Shown here: piece after piece, positions 1 to 9,233 of the stretch
How the letters are laid out: each line of letters starts with the position of its first letter
Position numbering within the stretch: position 1 is the stretch's first letter
Source: Salinisphaera sp040361255
GTDB lineage: Bacteria; Pseudomonadota; Gammaproteobacteria; Nevskiales; Salinisphaeraceae
Direction: 5' to 3'
Assembly (NCBI RefSeq): GCF_040361255.1
Contig: NZ_APNG01000021.1
Span: 5,765 to 69,764, forward strand
Length of the DNA: 64,000 nucleotides
Notes under the pieces: model-generated
What the model was told of the DNA's origin: nothing
The model's input: only the letters and a program-made list of their open reading frames with translations
Database searches by the model: none
Made by a program: the position numbers and the translations under genes

Positions 1-706
1 CCGCCAGATTTCGGCTATTGGCGGGCTCGACCGTGGTATCGGCCGCGCCATGCATGAGCAGCATCGGCGGCTCGCCGCCATCGACGAAGTGGATCGGCTG
101 GCTCTGCGGCCAGGCGTCACGCGGGGCAAAAATCTGCTGGAGCGCCGGGTCGCGAATGGGCAGAAAATCGTAGGGCCCGGCCATACCGACAAAGCCCGCC
201 AGATCCGCACGCGCCATGCCGGCGCCCTGCAGATAGCGCCCATCGGTGGCCAGCATGGCCGCGATATGCGCACCCGCCGAATGCCCGGACACGAACAGAT
301 GCGCTGCCTCGCCGCCGTAGTCACGCGCATGTTCATGCGCCCAGGCCACGGCCTTGGCCCCGTCTTCGACGAAGCCCGGAAACGTCGTCGGCGGATACAG
401 CCGATAGTCGGGCAGCACGGCGATGAAACCACGCGAAGCCAGCGCCTGGCCGACAAAGCGGTAGCCGTCCTTGTCGCCGCTCTGCCAGCTGCCGCCATAG
501 AAGAACACCACCACCGGCGCGCCGGCCGCGAGGTCGTCGGGCACATAGACATCGAGTGTCTGACGATCGAGATCACCATAGGCAATATCCGCATGGCGCT
601 CGTAGCCCCAGCGCGGGGTCAGGGCGTTGGCCCAGAATTGCCCGGAGCATGCGGCGAGTAACGAAGACACGACCAAGCCGCTCAAGCCGAGAAGAAATCT
701 ATGCAC
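1..706 (-). CDS. alpha/beta hydrolase (esterase/lipase) lipoprotein, 3' end outside window
   Basis: Read from a GTG at 706 toward the left edge, where it is still open. The N-terminus (MHRFLLG, then SSLLAAC) is a short lipoprotein signal with a lipobox Cys near residue 20, so the enzyme is probably membrane-anchored outside the cytoplasm. The body is a BD-FAE/carboxylesterase-type alpha/beta hydrolase: oxyanion motif FFYGGSW, the PDYRLYP strand, nucleophile elbow GHSAG, and later the LLMHGAAD segment bearing the catalytic Asp. An in-frame TGA lies just upstream of the GTG, and AGAGG sits about 8 nt before it, which supports this start. Substrate unknown; a small carboxyl or acetyl ester is typical of the family. 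The C-terminal His is beyond the window. Confidence 0.8.
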   Translation of the reverse strand, partial: MHRFLLGLSGLVVSSLLAACSGQFWANALTPRWGYERHADIAYGDLDRQTLDVYVPDDLAAGAPVVVFFYGGSWQSGDKDGYRFVGQALASRGFIAVLPDYRLYPPTTFPGFVEDGAKAVAWAHEHARDYGGEAAHLFVSGHSAGAHIAAMLATDGRYLQGAGMARADLAGFVGMAGPYDFLPIRDPALQQIFAPRDAWPQSQPIHFVDGGEPPMLLMHGAADTTVEPANSRNLA

Positions 707-848
707 AGTGAGGCCTCTTCATAACGTAGCGAGCGACGGTAGGTTAGCTGGCGCCGGAGCGCAGAAACCGCAATGTATAAGCGCATACATGAGGATTTCG
801 AGCACCACCGACAGCCAAGATACCGAGCGCAGTAGTTATGTAGAGGCC

Positions 849-2195
849 TCACGTCATGGTGACGAACTCTTCCGCACTGGTCGGATGAATCGCCACGGTA
901 TCGTCGAAATCCTTCTTGGTCGCGCCCATCTTCACCGCCACCGCGAAGCCCTGCAGCATTTCGTCGGCACCATCGCCGATCACATGCGCGCCGACGATTT
1001 TTTCGTCATCGCCCACGCATACGAGCTTCATGTCGCTCGGTATCTTGTGTTCGAGCACGCCGTGATAGAGCGCGACATAGTGGCTGGTATAGATCTTCAC
1101 CGCCTCGTCGCCGTACTCGGCGCGGGCATCGGCCTCGGACAGGCCGACGCTGCCGATCGGCGGATGGGTAAACACCACGGTCGGGATGTTGTGATAATCG
1201 AGCTTGCGATCGGGCTGGCCGCCGAACAGCCGATCCGACAGCCGTCGGCCTGCGGCGATGGCGACCGGCGTGAGTTCGATCGCACCGGTGACATCCCCTA
1301 ACGCATGCACACCGTCGATCGAGGTGTCCTGCCATTCGTCGACGATGATCGTGCCGTCGGCAGCCAGCGCCACGCCCGCGTTTTCGAGGTCGAGATTATC
1401 GGTATTGGGCAGCCGCCCAATCGCCCAGATGAGCTTGTCGACGGTCACCGAATCGCCATCCTCGAAATCGACCTTGATCTGCGGGCCCGCCTCGCTGAGT
1501 TCGGCGGTCCTGCGCTTCATCTGCACATCGATACCCGCCTCTTTCATGCGCTCGATGAGCGTTTCACCGAGCATCGCATCGAAATCCTTGAGCACGTGGT
1601 CCTTGCGCAGCAGCAGCTTGACGTCGCTGCCAAGCGCATTGAGCACGCCGGCCAGTTCGACGGCGATATAGCCACTGCCCACGATAGCCACGCTCGCCGG
1701 GCGTTCGCGCCAGGTAAAGAAGCCGTCCGAATCGGTGCCCAGAGCCGCGCCCGGAATATCCGGCCAGTGCGGCTTGCCGCCGGTCGCGATCACCACGTGA
1801 TCGGCTTCGAGCTCACGCTCACCGACCGCGATGCGGCGCTCACCGACAAAGCGGGCATCGCCAGCAATGAATTCGACGTCGTCCTTGTCGAGATTGCGCG
1901 CATAGATGCCGTTGAGGCGCTTGATATACGTCTCGCGGTTATCCACCAGCTTGGCCCAGTCGTGCTCGGGCACGCCGGTAGCGAAGCCATAGTGCGCCGC
2001 GTCACCCGCGTGCTGGGCGAATTCCGCGGCATGCCACATCACCTTCTTGGGCACACAGCCGACATTCACGCAGGTGCCGCCCAGCCGACCGCGCTCGATC
2101 AACGCGACTTTCTTGCCGTAGCTGGCCGCGCGGCGCGCGGTGGCCATACCACCACTGCCACCACCGATGACGACCAGGTCGAAATGTTCGCTCAT
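849..2195 (-). CDS. gor: glutathione-disulfide reductase
   Basis: Flavoprotein of 448 residues that reduces glutathione disulfide with NADPH. The sequence shows the N-terminal FAD dinucleotide fold (GGGSGG at 11-16), the redox pair in GGTCVNVGCVPKK (Cys42/Cys47), a second nucleotide fold VGSGYIAVE near residue 175, and the C-terminal HPTSAEE with catalytic His437 and Glu442. The Arg in LLLRKDHVL is consistent with NADPH rather than NADH, although the second Arg of the E. coli enzyme is Lys here. Length is usual for Gor. It is divergent from prlC with about 150 bp between the starts and appears monocistronic. Mercuric and dihydrolipoyl dehydrogenases are less likely because of the GGTCVNVGCVPKKVMW context and the short N-terminus. 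Confidence 0.93.
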   Translation of the reverse strand: MSEHFDLVVIGGGSGGMATARRAASYGKKVALIERGRLGGTCVNVGCVPKKVMWHAAEFAQHAGDAAHYGFATGVPEHDWAKLVDNRETYIKRLNGIYARNLDKDDVEFIAGDARFVGERRIAVGERELEADHVVIATGGKPHWPDIPGAALGTDSDGFFTWRERPASVAIVGSGYIAVELAGVLNALGSDVKLLLRKDHVLKDFDAMLGETLIERMKEAGIDVQMKRRTAELSEAGPQIKVDFEDGDSVTVDKLIWAIGRLPNTDNLDLENAGVALAADGTIIVDEWQDTSIDGVHALGDVTGAIELTPVAIAAGRRLSDRLFGGQPDRKLDYHNIPTVVFTHPPIGSVGLSEADARAEYGDEAVKIYTSHYVALYHGVLEHKIPSDMKLVCVGDDEKIVGAHVIGDGADEMLQGFAVAVKMGATKKDFDDTVAIHPTSAEEFVTMT

Positions 2196-2343
2196 AACTG
2201 CTCGCAGACCATATGATGAAGCCCATTGTATTCACCCCGTCCATCGGCGTCGTCGTTCGCTCTTGATCGGGCGCGGGGCAGCCGCACATTCAAGGCTATT
2301 CACGACGCCCGCGCGTCGTCTTCGCTTTGTATACGAGATCATC

Positions 2344-4413
2344 ATGACCGATACCCAGAACAACCCACTCGTGACCATGCTCGATGGCGGCCAGCTGCCG
2401 GATTTCGATGCCATCAAGCCCGAGCATGCCGAACCGGCCGTCGAGCGGATGATTGCCGATGCCCGGCGTGCGGTGGATCGCGCCATCGCCGAGAGCGTCG
2501 AGCCGAGCTGGGATAAGCTCATCGCCCCGCTGGACGCCGCCGAAGACCGTATCGGCCGGGCGTTTTCGCCGGTGTCGCATCTGCATTCGGTCATGGACTC
2601 GCCGGCCTGGCGCGAGGCCTACCAGGCCTGCCTGCCCAAACTCACCGCGTTTTCCTCCGAACTGGGCCAGAACACCGAACTGTTCGAAGCCGTCCAGCGT
2701 CTGCGCGAATCGGATGAATTCGACCGTCTCGATGCCGCGCAACAGCGCGTGGTTACCGACATGCTGCGCGATTTCCGCCTGGCCGGCGTGGCACTCGATG
2801 ACGCCAATAAAAAACGCTATGCCGAAATCGCCCAGCGGCTGAGCGAACTGTCGACCACGTTCCAGCAGAACGTGCTCGATGCCACCCAGGCCTGGCGCAA
2901 GCACATCACCGATGAAAAGCGCCTGAGCGGCCTGCCCGATTCGGCGCGCTCGCTGCTGGCCCAGAACGCGGCCAACAAGGAACTCGACGGCTGGCTGGTG
3001 ACGCTGGATGCGCCGAGCTTTATCGCCATCATGACCCATGCCGACGATCGAGAGCTGCGCGCCGAGGTCTACGAAGCGTTTTCCAGTCGTGCCTCCGAGG
3101 TCGGCCCCAATGCAGGGGAATTCGACAACAGCGCGATCATCGACGAAATCCTGGCATTGCGGCATGAAGCCGCCGGTCTGCTCGGCTTCGCCAACTATGC
3201 CGAGAAATCGCTGGCCACCAAGATGGCGGAAACGCCGGACCAGATCGAAGCCTTCCTGCTCGATCTGGCCGAACGCAGCCGTGCGCCCGCCGAAGCAGAA
3301 CTGGCCGAACTCAAGTCCCTGGCGGCCGACGACGGCGTCAACGACTTCGCAGCCTGGGATGTGGGCTACTACGGCGAAAAGCTCAAGGAACAGCGCTACG
3401 ACTACTCTGCGGAAGACCTGCGCCCCTATTTTCAGGCGCCCAAGGTCATCGACGGCCTGTTCAAGGTGGTGGAAAAACTCTACGGCATCCGTATCGCCGC
3501 GCTCGAGGGGGTATCCACCTGGCATGAGGACGTCACCGTCTACGAAATTCGCGACGACGCCGACGAGCGCCGCGGCGTGTTCTATCTGGACCCCTATGCC
3601 CGCGAAGGCAAGCGCGGCGGCGCCTGGATGGATGGCTTTCAGAGCCGACGCGCGGACGATCAGGGCCTGCAGCTGCCCGTCGCCTTTCTGACCTGCAACT
3701 TTTCGCCGCCCATCGGCGGCGAACCGGCGCTGCTCACCCACGACGAGGTGACCACGCTGTTCCATGAATTCGGCCACGGCCTGCATCACATGCTCACGCG
3801 TGTGGATTACGGGCCGATCTCCGGCATCGCCGGCGTGGAATGGGATGCCGTCGAACTGCCCAGCCAGTTCATGGAAAACTGGTGCTGGGAACGCGAGTCG
3901 CTGGATCTGTTCGCGGCCCACTTCGAGACCGGCGAAGCACTGCCGCAGGCGCTGTTCGACAAGCTCTATGCCTCGCGTAACCACATGGCGGGCTGGCAGA
4001 TGCTGCGTCAGGTGGAAATTTCGTTGTTCGACCTGCGTCTGCATCGCGACTACGACCCGAACAGCGCAAGCCAGGTCCTGGATACGCTCGCCAAAGTGCG
4101 GGCCGAAGTGGCGGTCCTCACCCCGCCGGCGATCAACCGCTTCCCGCACAGCTTCCAGCATATTTTCGCGGGCGGCTATGCGGCCGGCTACTACAGCTAC
4201 AAATGGGCCGAAGTGCTCTCCGCGGATGCCTTCTCGGCCTTCGAGGAAACCGACCTGTTCGATACCACGACCGGCCAGCGTTTTCTCACCGAAGTGCTCG
4301 AACGCGGCGGCACCCGCGATGCGCTGGACAACTTCGTGGCCTTTCGCGGGCGCGAACCGTCGATCGATGCGCTACTGCGCCACAGCGGGCTCGACGCGCC
4401 CACTGCCGCTTAA
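2344..4413 (+). CDS. prlC: oligopeptidase A (M3 metallopeptidase)
   Basis: Cytosolic zinc oligopeptidase of 689 residues that degrades short peptides, including cleaved signal peptides. The thermolysin-like zinc motif HEFGH begins at residue 474 inside FHEFGHGLHHML, and the third ligand Glu is in the following VELPSQFMENW segment; both are diagnostic of M3A peptidases. Length matches the E. coli enzyme (about 680). The ATG at 2344 begins MTDTQNNPL. The frame stays open upstream, but only this start gives the family's usual N-terminus. It is transcribed away from gor and converges on the GntR gene; in E. coli prlC also stands outside large operons. Confidence 0.93.
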   Translation: MTDTQNNPLVTMLDGGQLPDFDAIKPEHAEPAVERMIADARRAVDRAIAESVEPSWDKLIAPLDAAEDRIGRAFSPVSHLHSVMDSPAWREAYQACLPKLTAFSSELGQNTELFEAVQRLRESDEFDRLDAAQQRVVTDMLRDFRLAGVALDDANKKRYAEIAQRLSELSTTFQQNVLDATQAWRKHITDEKRLSGLPDSARSLLAQNAANKELDGWLVTLDAPSFIAIMTHADDRELRAEVYEAFSSRASEVGPNAGEFDNSAIIDEILALRHEAAGLLGFANYAEKSLATKMAETPDQIEAFLLDLAERSRAPAEAELAELKSLAADDGVNDFAAWDVGYYGEKLKEQRYDYSAEDLRPYFQAPKVIDGLFKVVEKLYGIRIAALEGVSTWHEDVTVYEIRDDADERRGVFYLDPYAREGKRGGAWMDGFQSRRADDQGLQLPVAFLTCNFSPPIGGEPALLTHDEVTTLFHEFGHGLHHMLTRVDYGPISGIAGVEWDAVELPSQFMENWCWERESLDLFAAHFETGEALPQALFDKLYASRNHMAGWQMLRQVEISLFDLRLHRDYDPNSASQVLDTLAKVRAEVAVLTPPAINRFPHSFQHIFAGGYAAGYYSYKWAEVLSADAFSAFEETDLFDTTTGQRFLTEVLERGGTRDALDNFVAFRGREPSIDALLRHSGLDAPTAA

Positions 4414-4481
4414 TCAATTTACGCTCTCGACGCCCGTTCGCCGAGTCGGTTCAGCGCCCGTATTCTGGAGCTGCAGCAGGT

Positions 4482-5159
4482 TCATTGCTGACGGTCTCGT
4501 TCCCCCAACATGGTTAAAGCAACTTGATACGCGTTCGCCACATGCCTAGCCGCCAGCGTTTGTGCCTTGTCCGCATCGCGCACCTCGAACGCACCGGCCA
4601 GCTCGTCGATCTCGGCCAGGCTGTGCGGCAATCGCTCGGGATGCATGAGCGACGTGGCGCGCAATAGGTTGATGCGCGAAAAAAGGCTATGCAGCACTTC
4701 GCTCAACAGGCTGTTGCCGCAATTGACCAGCATGATGTCGTAGAGCCGCCCCTTCGCACTCAACACCTTGTCGGTATTGCCAGCCTCGGCCGCCGTCCGT
4801 AGGCTCTTGGCGGTCTTGCGAAACTGGGCGACCGCGCTGTCGCTGGCGTGCAGCGCGAACTCGCGCGCGGCAAAGCCTTCGAGCAGCCCGCGCATCTCGT
4901 AGAGCTCTCGCGCTTCCTCGGGTGTCACCACAGCGACCATCGGCCCTTTGTGCGGCACGATCTTGACCAGTTTCTCGGCCTCGAGCTTGCGCAGGGCTTC
5001 GCGCAGCGACGTGCGGCTCACGCCCAGCCCTTCGCAGAGCTCGCGCTCGATCAGACGTTCGCCCGGGGCATATTTGCCCGAGGTGATCGCCTGACGCACG
5101 GCGTCTTCAACCTGTCTGCGAAGCGTATCGGCACGAACGGCGCTGATTTTCGAGGGCAT
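4482..5159 (-). CDS. GntR-family transcriptional regulator, FadR/FCD subfamily
   Basis: A 225-residue DNA-binding repressor. The N-terminal winged helix (about 10-75) carries the GntR signature GERLIERELCEGLGVSRTSLREALRKLEAEKLV. Residues 80-215 are an all-helical FCD ligand domain with the usual metal/ligand residues (ELYEMRGLLEG, later HPERLPHSLAEIDELAGAF). It is the last gene of the leftward catabolic operon that starts with the MBL-fold gene at 12752. A FadR-type half-perfect operator lies only 10-20 bp before its ATG, and a perfect one lies before the first gene of the operon, so it probably represses the pathway and itself and is released by a carboxylic-acid intermediate. Ligand unknown. 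Confidence 0.87.
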   Translation of the reverse strand: MPSKISAVRADTLRRQVEDAVRQAITSGKYAPGERLIERELCEGLGVSRTSLREALRKLEAEKLVKIVPHKGPMVAVVTPEEARELYEMRGLLEGFAAREFALHASDSAVAQFRKTAKSLRTAAEAGNTDKVLSAKGRLYDIMLVNCGNSLLSEVLHSLFSRINLLRATSLMHPERLPHSLAEIDELAGAFEVRDADKAQTLAARHVANAYQVALTMLGERDRQQ

Positions 5160-5168
5160 CCCTTCACT

Positions 5169-5179
5169 CTGTCTGACAA
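5169..5179. promoter_or_regulatory. FadR-type operator before the GntR gene
   Basis: CTGTCTGACAA fits the FadR-subfamily consensus TNGTNNNACNA at all but one position; the other strand reads TATTGTCAGACAG. It shares TATTGTCA-ACA with the perfect site at 12834-12848 upstream of the operon. It lies immediately before the ATG at 5159, a position suited to autorepression. Binding is inferred, not shown. Confidence 0.5.
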
Positions 5180-5262
5180 TAAGACGGCGAGGGTTCTATC
5201 ATTCGGCCCCCGGTCGAGCAAATCAAGCGGGCGCAACCCTAGGTGTGATTGGCGCTCCGCGC

Positions 5263-6006
5263 TTATCGCCGCTTCAGTTCGTCGCGCACGATCGGCGCCG
5301 CCGACTCCGGGCCGTGCATGCCGATCACGCTGACGATCTCCAGCACCTCCATGATCTCCTCGGCGGTCGCGCCATAGCCGATGGCGTTTTTCATGTGCAT
5401 GCGCAATCCGGGCACATAGAGATGCGTGGCCGCCGCGTCGAAGGCGCAGTAGACGAACTCCTTGATCTTGGGCGCGAGGACGCCGTTCCGCCAGGGATAC
5501 GCAGAAAAATCCAGATATGCTTCGAACAAATCGGGGTCGAGCTCCAGCAGGCCGTCCCAGAAGCTGTGCCAATAGCCGCGCGCCTGGGTAAACTCGGCCT
5601 TGAGCTTTTCCTGACGTTCGTCGAGCGCCGCCGCGCCTTGCCGATGGCCGGTTTCCTCGAGCACTTCGAGCAGCAGCGGCACGCCGATGTTGCAGGCGTG
5701 AATGCCGAGGGTGGCGGTCAGCTCAAGCACCTCCACGATCTCTTCCTGACTCGCGCCGGCAGCAAGCGCGTTGCGCACATGGCGACGCATACCGGGCGTG
5801 TAGAGATGCGTCGCGGCCGCCGAGGCCGACAGACCGATCAGCGCCCGCACCTTGTCGCCGAGATGATTCTTGCGAGCCGGTAATGCCGCCATCCGATGCC
5901 AGGCTTGCATGAAGCCCGCATCCAGCTCGGCGAACGCCTGCTGGGACTCGTCCCAGTAGCCCAGCGTTTCCTCGACTTCGGCCTTGAGCTGCGCTTGGCT
6001 TGTCAT
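5263..6006 (-). CDS. double-domain carboxymuconolactone decarboxylase family protein
   Basis: A 247-residue protein made of two homologous CMD/AhpD-like helical domains. The first is centred on AATHLYTPGMRRHVRNALAAGASQ (about 72-95), the second on AATHLYVPGLRMHMKNAIGYGAT (about 195-217). Both have the conserved His of the family but Ala-Ala-Thr in place of the redox CxxC of AhpD, so a lyase or decarboxylase role fits better than peroxidase support. Its ATG overlaps the stop of the upstream cupin gene by the ATGA tetranucleotide, indicating translational coupling. A second, single-domain CMD protein is encoded at 8811-9206 in the same operon. Substrate unknown; muconolactone-like lactones are a family precedent. 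Confidence 0.82.
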   Translation of the reverse strand: MTSQAQLKAEVEETLGYWDESQQAFAELDAGFMQAWHRMAALPARKNHLGDKVRALIGLSASAAATHLYTPGMRRHVRNALAAGASQEEIVEVLELTATLGIHACNIGVPLLLEVLEETGHRQGAAALDERQEKLKAEFTQARGYWHSFWDGLLELDPDLFEAYLDFSAYPWRNGVLAPKIKEFVYCAFDAAATHLYVPGLRMHMKNAIGYGATAEEIMEVLEIVSVIGMHGPESAAPIVRDELKRR

Positions 6007-6392
6007 GCCCCGGCCCCCGGATACTGCGCGTCGGTCACCGCGTCTTCCCAGCTCGTCTTGCCCAGCGAGATGGCGGTGTGCATGAGATAGCTGTCGGCCG
6101 CGGCGCCATGCCAGTGCCGCTCGTCCGCCGGAATCCAGACGACGTCGCCCGCCCGAATGGCCTGCGGTGATTCGCCGTCGGTACAAATCCAGCCCTTGCC
6201 GGACTGCACCTGCAGAATCTGACCGCGCTCATGGGTATGCCAGTGGGTACGCGCCGCGGGCGTGAAAAACACGTTGTTGATCGTCACGCCGTCGGTGGAC
6301 GGCATGACCGGGTCGGCCCACACCTGGCCGGTGAACGTCGGACCGCGACTTTCGGATTGCGCGTTGTCGTTGCGCCCGTGAAAGATTTGCAT
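6003..6392 (-). CDS. small cupin-domain protein
   Basis: A single-domain cupin of 129 residues. The metal-binding motif is clear: HWHTHERGQ in cupin box 1 and HWHG in box 2, giving a three-His/one-Gln site. WADPV near the N-terminus, GDVVWIPADERHWHGA and the C-terminal VTDAQY give it the architecture of the small Mn-dependent cupins related to the Granulicella hydroxynitrile lyase, a family often coded beside CMD genes. The real function here is unknown; isomerase, lyase or dioxygenase roles are all possible. The start at 6392 is preceded by AAAGGAGACTTCCT at good spacing. The stop overlaps the next gene by ATGA. Confidence 0.82.
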   Translation of the reverse strand: MQIFHGRNDNAQSESRGPTFTGQVWADPVMPSTDGVTINNVFFTPAARTHWHTHERGQILQVQSGKGWICTDGESPQAIRAGDVVWIPADERHWHGAAADSYLMHTAISLGKTSWEDAVTDAQYPGAGA

Positions 6393-6412
6393 AGGAAGTC
6401 TCCTTTGTCTTT

Positions 6413-7306
6413 TCAGGATTCGTACAGGCGAATGCCGCCGGCGATATCGCCGATCGCATCCACGACGCGGTTGCTGATGACGTCGCCGTAGCCGAGCGCG
6501 GTGGCCAGGCCGAAGCTGGCCATCGGCCCGGAGATATTCATCGACGACACCCCCAGCTCGTGCACAAGATCGCCGTACAGCACCACGTCCTTGGTCATGA
6601 GCTTCGATGTCAGCCCGCCTTCCAGGTAGTCGCCGTCGACGATTTTCGGAAACCGGTTGAGGGTCGCGAAATTGACGCCGCTGGAAGAGTTGAGCACCTC
6701 CAGCAGCTTGTGCAGATCGAGCCCGGCTTTCTTGCCGGCGACCATGACTTCCGACGTCGCCGCCAGGCTCACCGCGTTCAGAAAGTTGTTCAGCAGCTTG
6801 GTGGTATGCCCGGCGCCGCTGTCGCCCATGACGACGACCGACTTGGCGATCGGCTCCCAGACCCATCCGAGCCGCTCGATCGCGGCCGGATCGCCGCCAA
6901 CCATGAGCGTCAGCGCGCCGCGCTCGGCGGCCGCCGCGCCGCCGGACACCCCGGCATCCACGTAGGCCATGTCCTTTTCGGCCAAGCGCGCGGCCAGGCG
7001 CTTGGTCGAGCTCGCCGAGGCCGTGCTCAGATCGACGACGATCTGCCCGCTGCGGCCGGCGTCGAGCACGCCGTCGCTACCTTCGACCACTTTTTCCACG
7101 ATATGGCTATCGGGCAGCGACATCAGCACGATGTCGGCCGCCCCCACCACCTCGGCGATCGAAGGTGCCGGGGTGACGCCGATACGCTGCGCGGCCTTAT
7201 CGTCGGCGTCGTAGCCGACGACCTCGATGCCGGCGTCGAGCAGGCATCGGGCCATGCGCCCGCCCATGTTGCCGAGGCCGATGAAGCCGATACGTTGATC
7301 ACTCAT
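6413..7306 (-). CDS. beta-hydroxyacid dehydrogenase (3-hydroxyisobutyrate dehydrogenase family)
   Basis: NAD(P)-dependent dehydrogenase of 297 residues. The Rossmann motif IGFIGLGNMGGRMA opens the protein. The substrate-binding stretch VDAGVSGGAAAAERGALTLMVGG and the catalytic Lys in GHTTKLLNNFLNAV (about 170) are typical of the family. It lies in the operon between the MFS gene and the cupin gene with AAGGAA before the ATG. A second family member is coded at 10710-11579; the two differ throughout, so they probably oxidise different hydroxyacids, or one acts as a tartronate-semialdehyde-type reductase. Exact substrate unknown. Confidence 0.88.
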   Translation of the reverse strand: MSDQRIGFIGLGNMGGRMARCLLDAGIEVVGYDADDKAAQRIGVTPAPSIAEVVGAADIVLMSLPDSHIVEKVVEGSDGVLDAGRSGQIVVDLSTASASSTKRLAARLAEKDMAYVDAGVSGGAAAAERGALTLMVGGDPAAIERLGWVWEPIAKSVVVMGDSGAGHTTKLLNNFLNAVSLAATSEVMVAGKKAGLDLHKLLEVLNSSSGVNFATLNRFPKIVDGDYLEGGLTSKLMTKDVVLYGDLVHELGVSSMNISGPMASFGLATALGYGDVISNRVVDAIGDIAGGIRLYES

Positions 7307-7341
7307 GACGGTATTCCTTGTTGATGCGCCCGCGACGGACG

Positions 7342-8703
7342 TTACTCATGGGACTCGAAATCGACGTGCTTGGTCTCCGGGCCCATCAAGGCGCCGATCG
7401 CGCCGATGAGACCGCCGATCGTCAGCAATACGGACGGCGTCCAGGAAAACGGCATGAACTCGCCCAGCCAGCCCATGTACACCGCGTAGAACGAAGGCAG
7501 CACCACCGACAGGCTGAAACCGATGCCGAAGCCGGTGGCCCGCACGTCCGTCACGAAGCGCTCATTGATATACGTCACGATCACGCCCCAGGGCGCGGTG
7601 ACCAACACTGCCAGCAGGCAGACCAGCGCCACCTGCGGCGCGAACGCCATACCCGGCGCATGACCGATCCAGTACAGCAAGGCGGCGCCCACCGTGGCGA
7701 TCAGCAGCCCGTTGATGACGAAGAACCGGCGGCGGCCGATCTTCTGGCCCAGCAGTCCGGCGCCGATATAGCTAAAGAAAAGCACCGTATAGGTGATCAT
7801 CAAGGTGGTGGTGAGCTGGAAGCCGTCGAGATGCAGGGTCTGCACCAGCAGTCCCGTCGGCAGAAAGATCGTGATGATGTTCTGGGTCAGCCAGAACCCG
7901 GTCATCAGAACCAGTACCTGCAGCAGGTTGCGGCCGCTGCGGCCTTTCAAGAGGCTGGACAACGGCAGCTTTTCAGGCTTTTGCTCGATTTCCCCCTCCT
8001 TTTGCTTCCAGACGTCCGATTCGGAGACATAGCGCATGTAATACAGCGCCAGCAGCCCGGCCAGGGCGCCGCCGACGACGAATGGAATACGCCAGCCAAT
8101 CGTGGCGTACGGCGAATCGATGCCGTCCAGCGGGAATAGAAAGAACATCAGCATCGAGATCAGATTGATCGATACATAGGCGGCCGGGAAGCCGGCCAGA
8201 ATCAACCCGCCGACGAAGCCGCGCTGCTCTTTGCGCGAGAACTCGATCGCCAACGGCATGGCGCCGGTATAGCCGCCGCCGAGAAAGATGCCGTCGACAA
8301 ATCGCAGCACTACCAGCAGAACGTACGAGCCCAGACCCAACACCTCATAGCTCGGCACGCAGGCGATGAGCAGCGTGACGACGCCGAATCCGGAAACCGA
8401 ATAGATCGAGGCGGCGCGCCGTCCGATCTTGTCGGCCACCATGCCGAACAGCAGGGCGCCGATCGGACGCCCGAGCAGGGTGGTGATGAACACAAAAGAG
8501 GCCAGCACGGTCTCGGCCGCCACCGACAGATTTGGCGGCTGAAAGACGAACATGACCGGCGCCAAGACGATGACCGGCAGATAAATATCGAACATGTCGA
8601 TATATTCGGAAAAAAATGCACCTTTTATAGCACTTTTTCTTTTTTCTCCTTGATCTGTATACGCATCCGATGCGCGACCCGCGGCGGGCGTGGTTATCGC
8701 CAT
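7342..8703 (-). CDS. MFS transporter (metabolite:H+ symporter type)
   Basis: A 453-residue inner-membrane carrier with about 12 hydrophobic segments. The loop motif GMVADKIGRRAASI after the second helix and the related GQKIGRRRFF in the second half are MFS signatures. The charged N-terminal tail (about 35 residues) precedes the first helix. GAGGAG before the ATG supports the start. Given its place among catabolic genes it most likely imports the substrate of the pathway, probably an organic acid. The family includes aromatic-acid and dicarboxylate importers, and the exact cargo cannot be read from sequence. Confidence 0.87.
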   Translation of the reverse strand: MAITTPAAGRASDAYTDQGEKRKSAIKGAFFSEYIDMFDIYLPVIVLAPVMFVFQPPNLSVAAETVLASFVFITTLLGRPIGALLFGMVADKIGRRAASIYSVSGFGVVTLLIACVPSYEVLGLGSYVLLVVLRFVDGIFLGGGYTGAMPLAIEFSRKEQRGFVGGLILAGFPAAYVSINLISMLMFFLFPLDGIDSPYATIGWRIPFVVGGALAGLLALYYMRYVSESDVWKQKEGEIEQKPEKLPLSSLLKGRSGRNLLQVLVLMTGFWLTQNIITIFLPTGLLVQTLHLDGFQLTTTLMITYTVLFFSYIGAGLLGQKIGRRRFFVINGLLIATVGAALLYWIGHAPGMAFAPQVALVCLLAVLVTAPWGVIVTYINERFVTDVRATGFGIGFSLSVVLPSFYAVYMGWLGEFMPFSWTPSVLLTIGGLIGAIGALMGPETKHVDFESHE

Positions 8704-8810
8704 GGCTTTTCTCCTCGCTATTTCTTTGTAATTTCTTAACCTACGCGCCAGGAATGGCGTGAGGCTCGAACGTCAAGTCAATGACCAGACACCGGCCCCT
8801 TTTGCTTTTT

Positions 8811-9206
8811 TCAGGCGTGCTCCTCACACCACTCGGCAATCGCATGGCTGGCGGTACGAAACGCCGCCAGCGCCGCCGGCGCGCCGCAATAGACCAGCGT
8901 CTGCATCAGCACCGCCTGGATCTCGTCGCGGGTCACCCCGTTGTTGAGCGCTCCCTTGACGTGGACCGCGAGCTCGTGGTGCTGGCCCATGGCGCTGAGC
9001 ATCGCCAGATTGAGCAGGCTGCGGGTACGGTGATCGAGCGTGTCGTCGCCCCACACCTCGCCCCAGCAGTATTCGGTGACCAGCTTTTGCACCGGGCGAT
9101 TGAAATCATCCGCGCGTTTCCAGGAATTTTCGACGTGGGTCGCGCCGAGCACCTTTTTCCGGTTCTCGAAACCTTTCTCGAACATCTCGCTGTCGCGGTC
9201 TTGCAT
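8811..9206 (-). CDS. carboxymuconolactone decarboxylase family protein (PcaC-like)
   Basis: Single CMD domain, 131 residues, close in length to 4-carboxymuconolactone decarboxylase. The motifs GEVWGDDTLDHRTRSLLNLAMLSAMGQHHELAVHVKGALNNGVT and QTLVYCGAPAALAAFR are those of the PcaC branch, which opens or decarboxylates gamma-lactones in aromatic degradation. No peroxidatic CxxC is present. GGAGAG precedes the ATG at 9206. It follows the aldehyde dehydrogenase gene after a 59-bp AT-rich gap holding a palindrome. No other protocatechuate-pathway gene is nearby, so a different lactone substrate is likely. Confidence 0.85.
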   Translation of the reverse strand: MQDRDSEMFEKGFENRKKVLGATHVENSWKRADDFNRPVQKLVTEYCWGEVWGDDTLDHRTRSLLNLAMLSAMGQHHELAVHVKGALNNGVTRDEIQAVLMQTLVYCGAPAALAAFRTASHAIAEWCEEHA

Positions 9207-9233
9207 GAAGTCTCTCCAGAACGGACTTAAATT

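Noticed and set aside
849..2195. Mercuric reductase or dihydrolipoamide dehydrogenase
   Set aside because: No HMA domain, no C-terminal Cys pair, and the motif context GGTCVNVGCVPKKVMW fits glutathione reductase.
2296..4161. 621-codon open frame antisense to prlC
   Set aside because: It lies wholly opposite a gene with clear M3 peptidase motifs; its Gly/Arg/His-rich composition is that of an antisense frame in GC-rich DNA.
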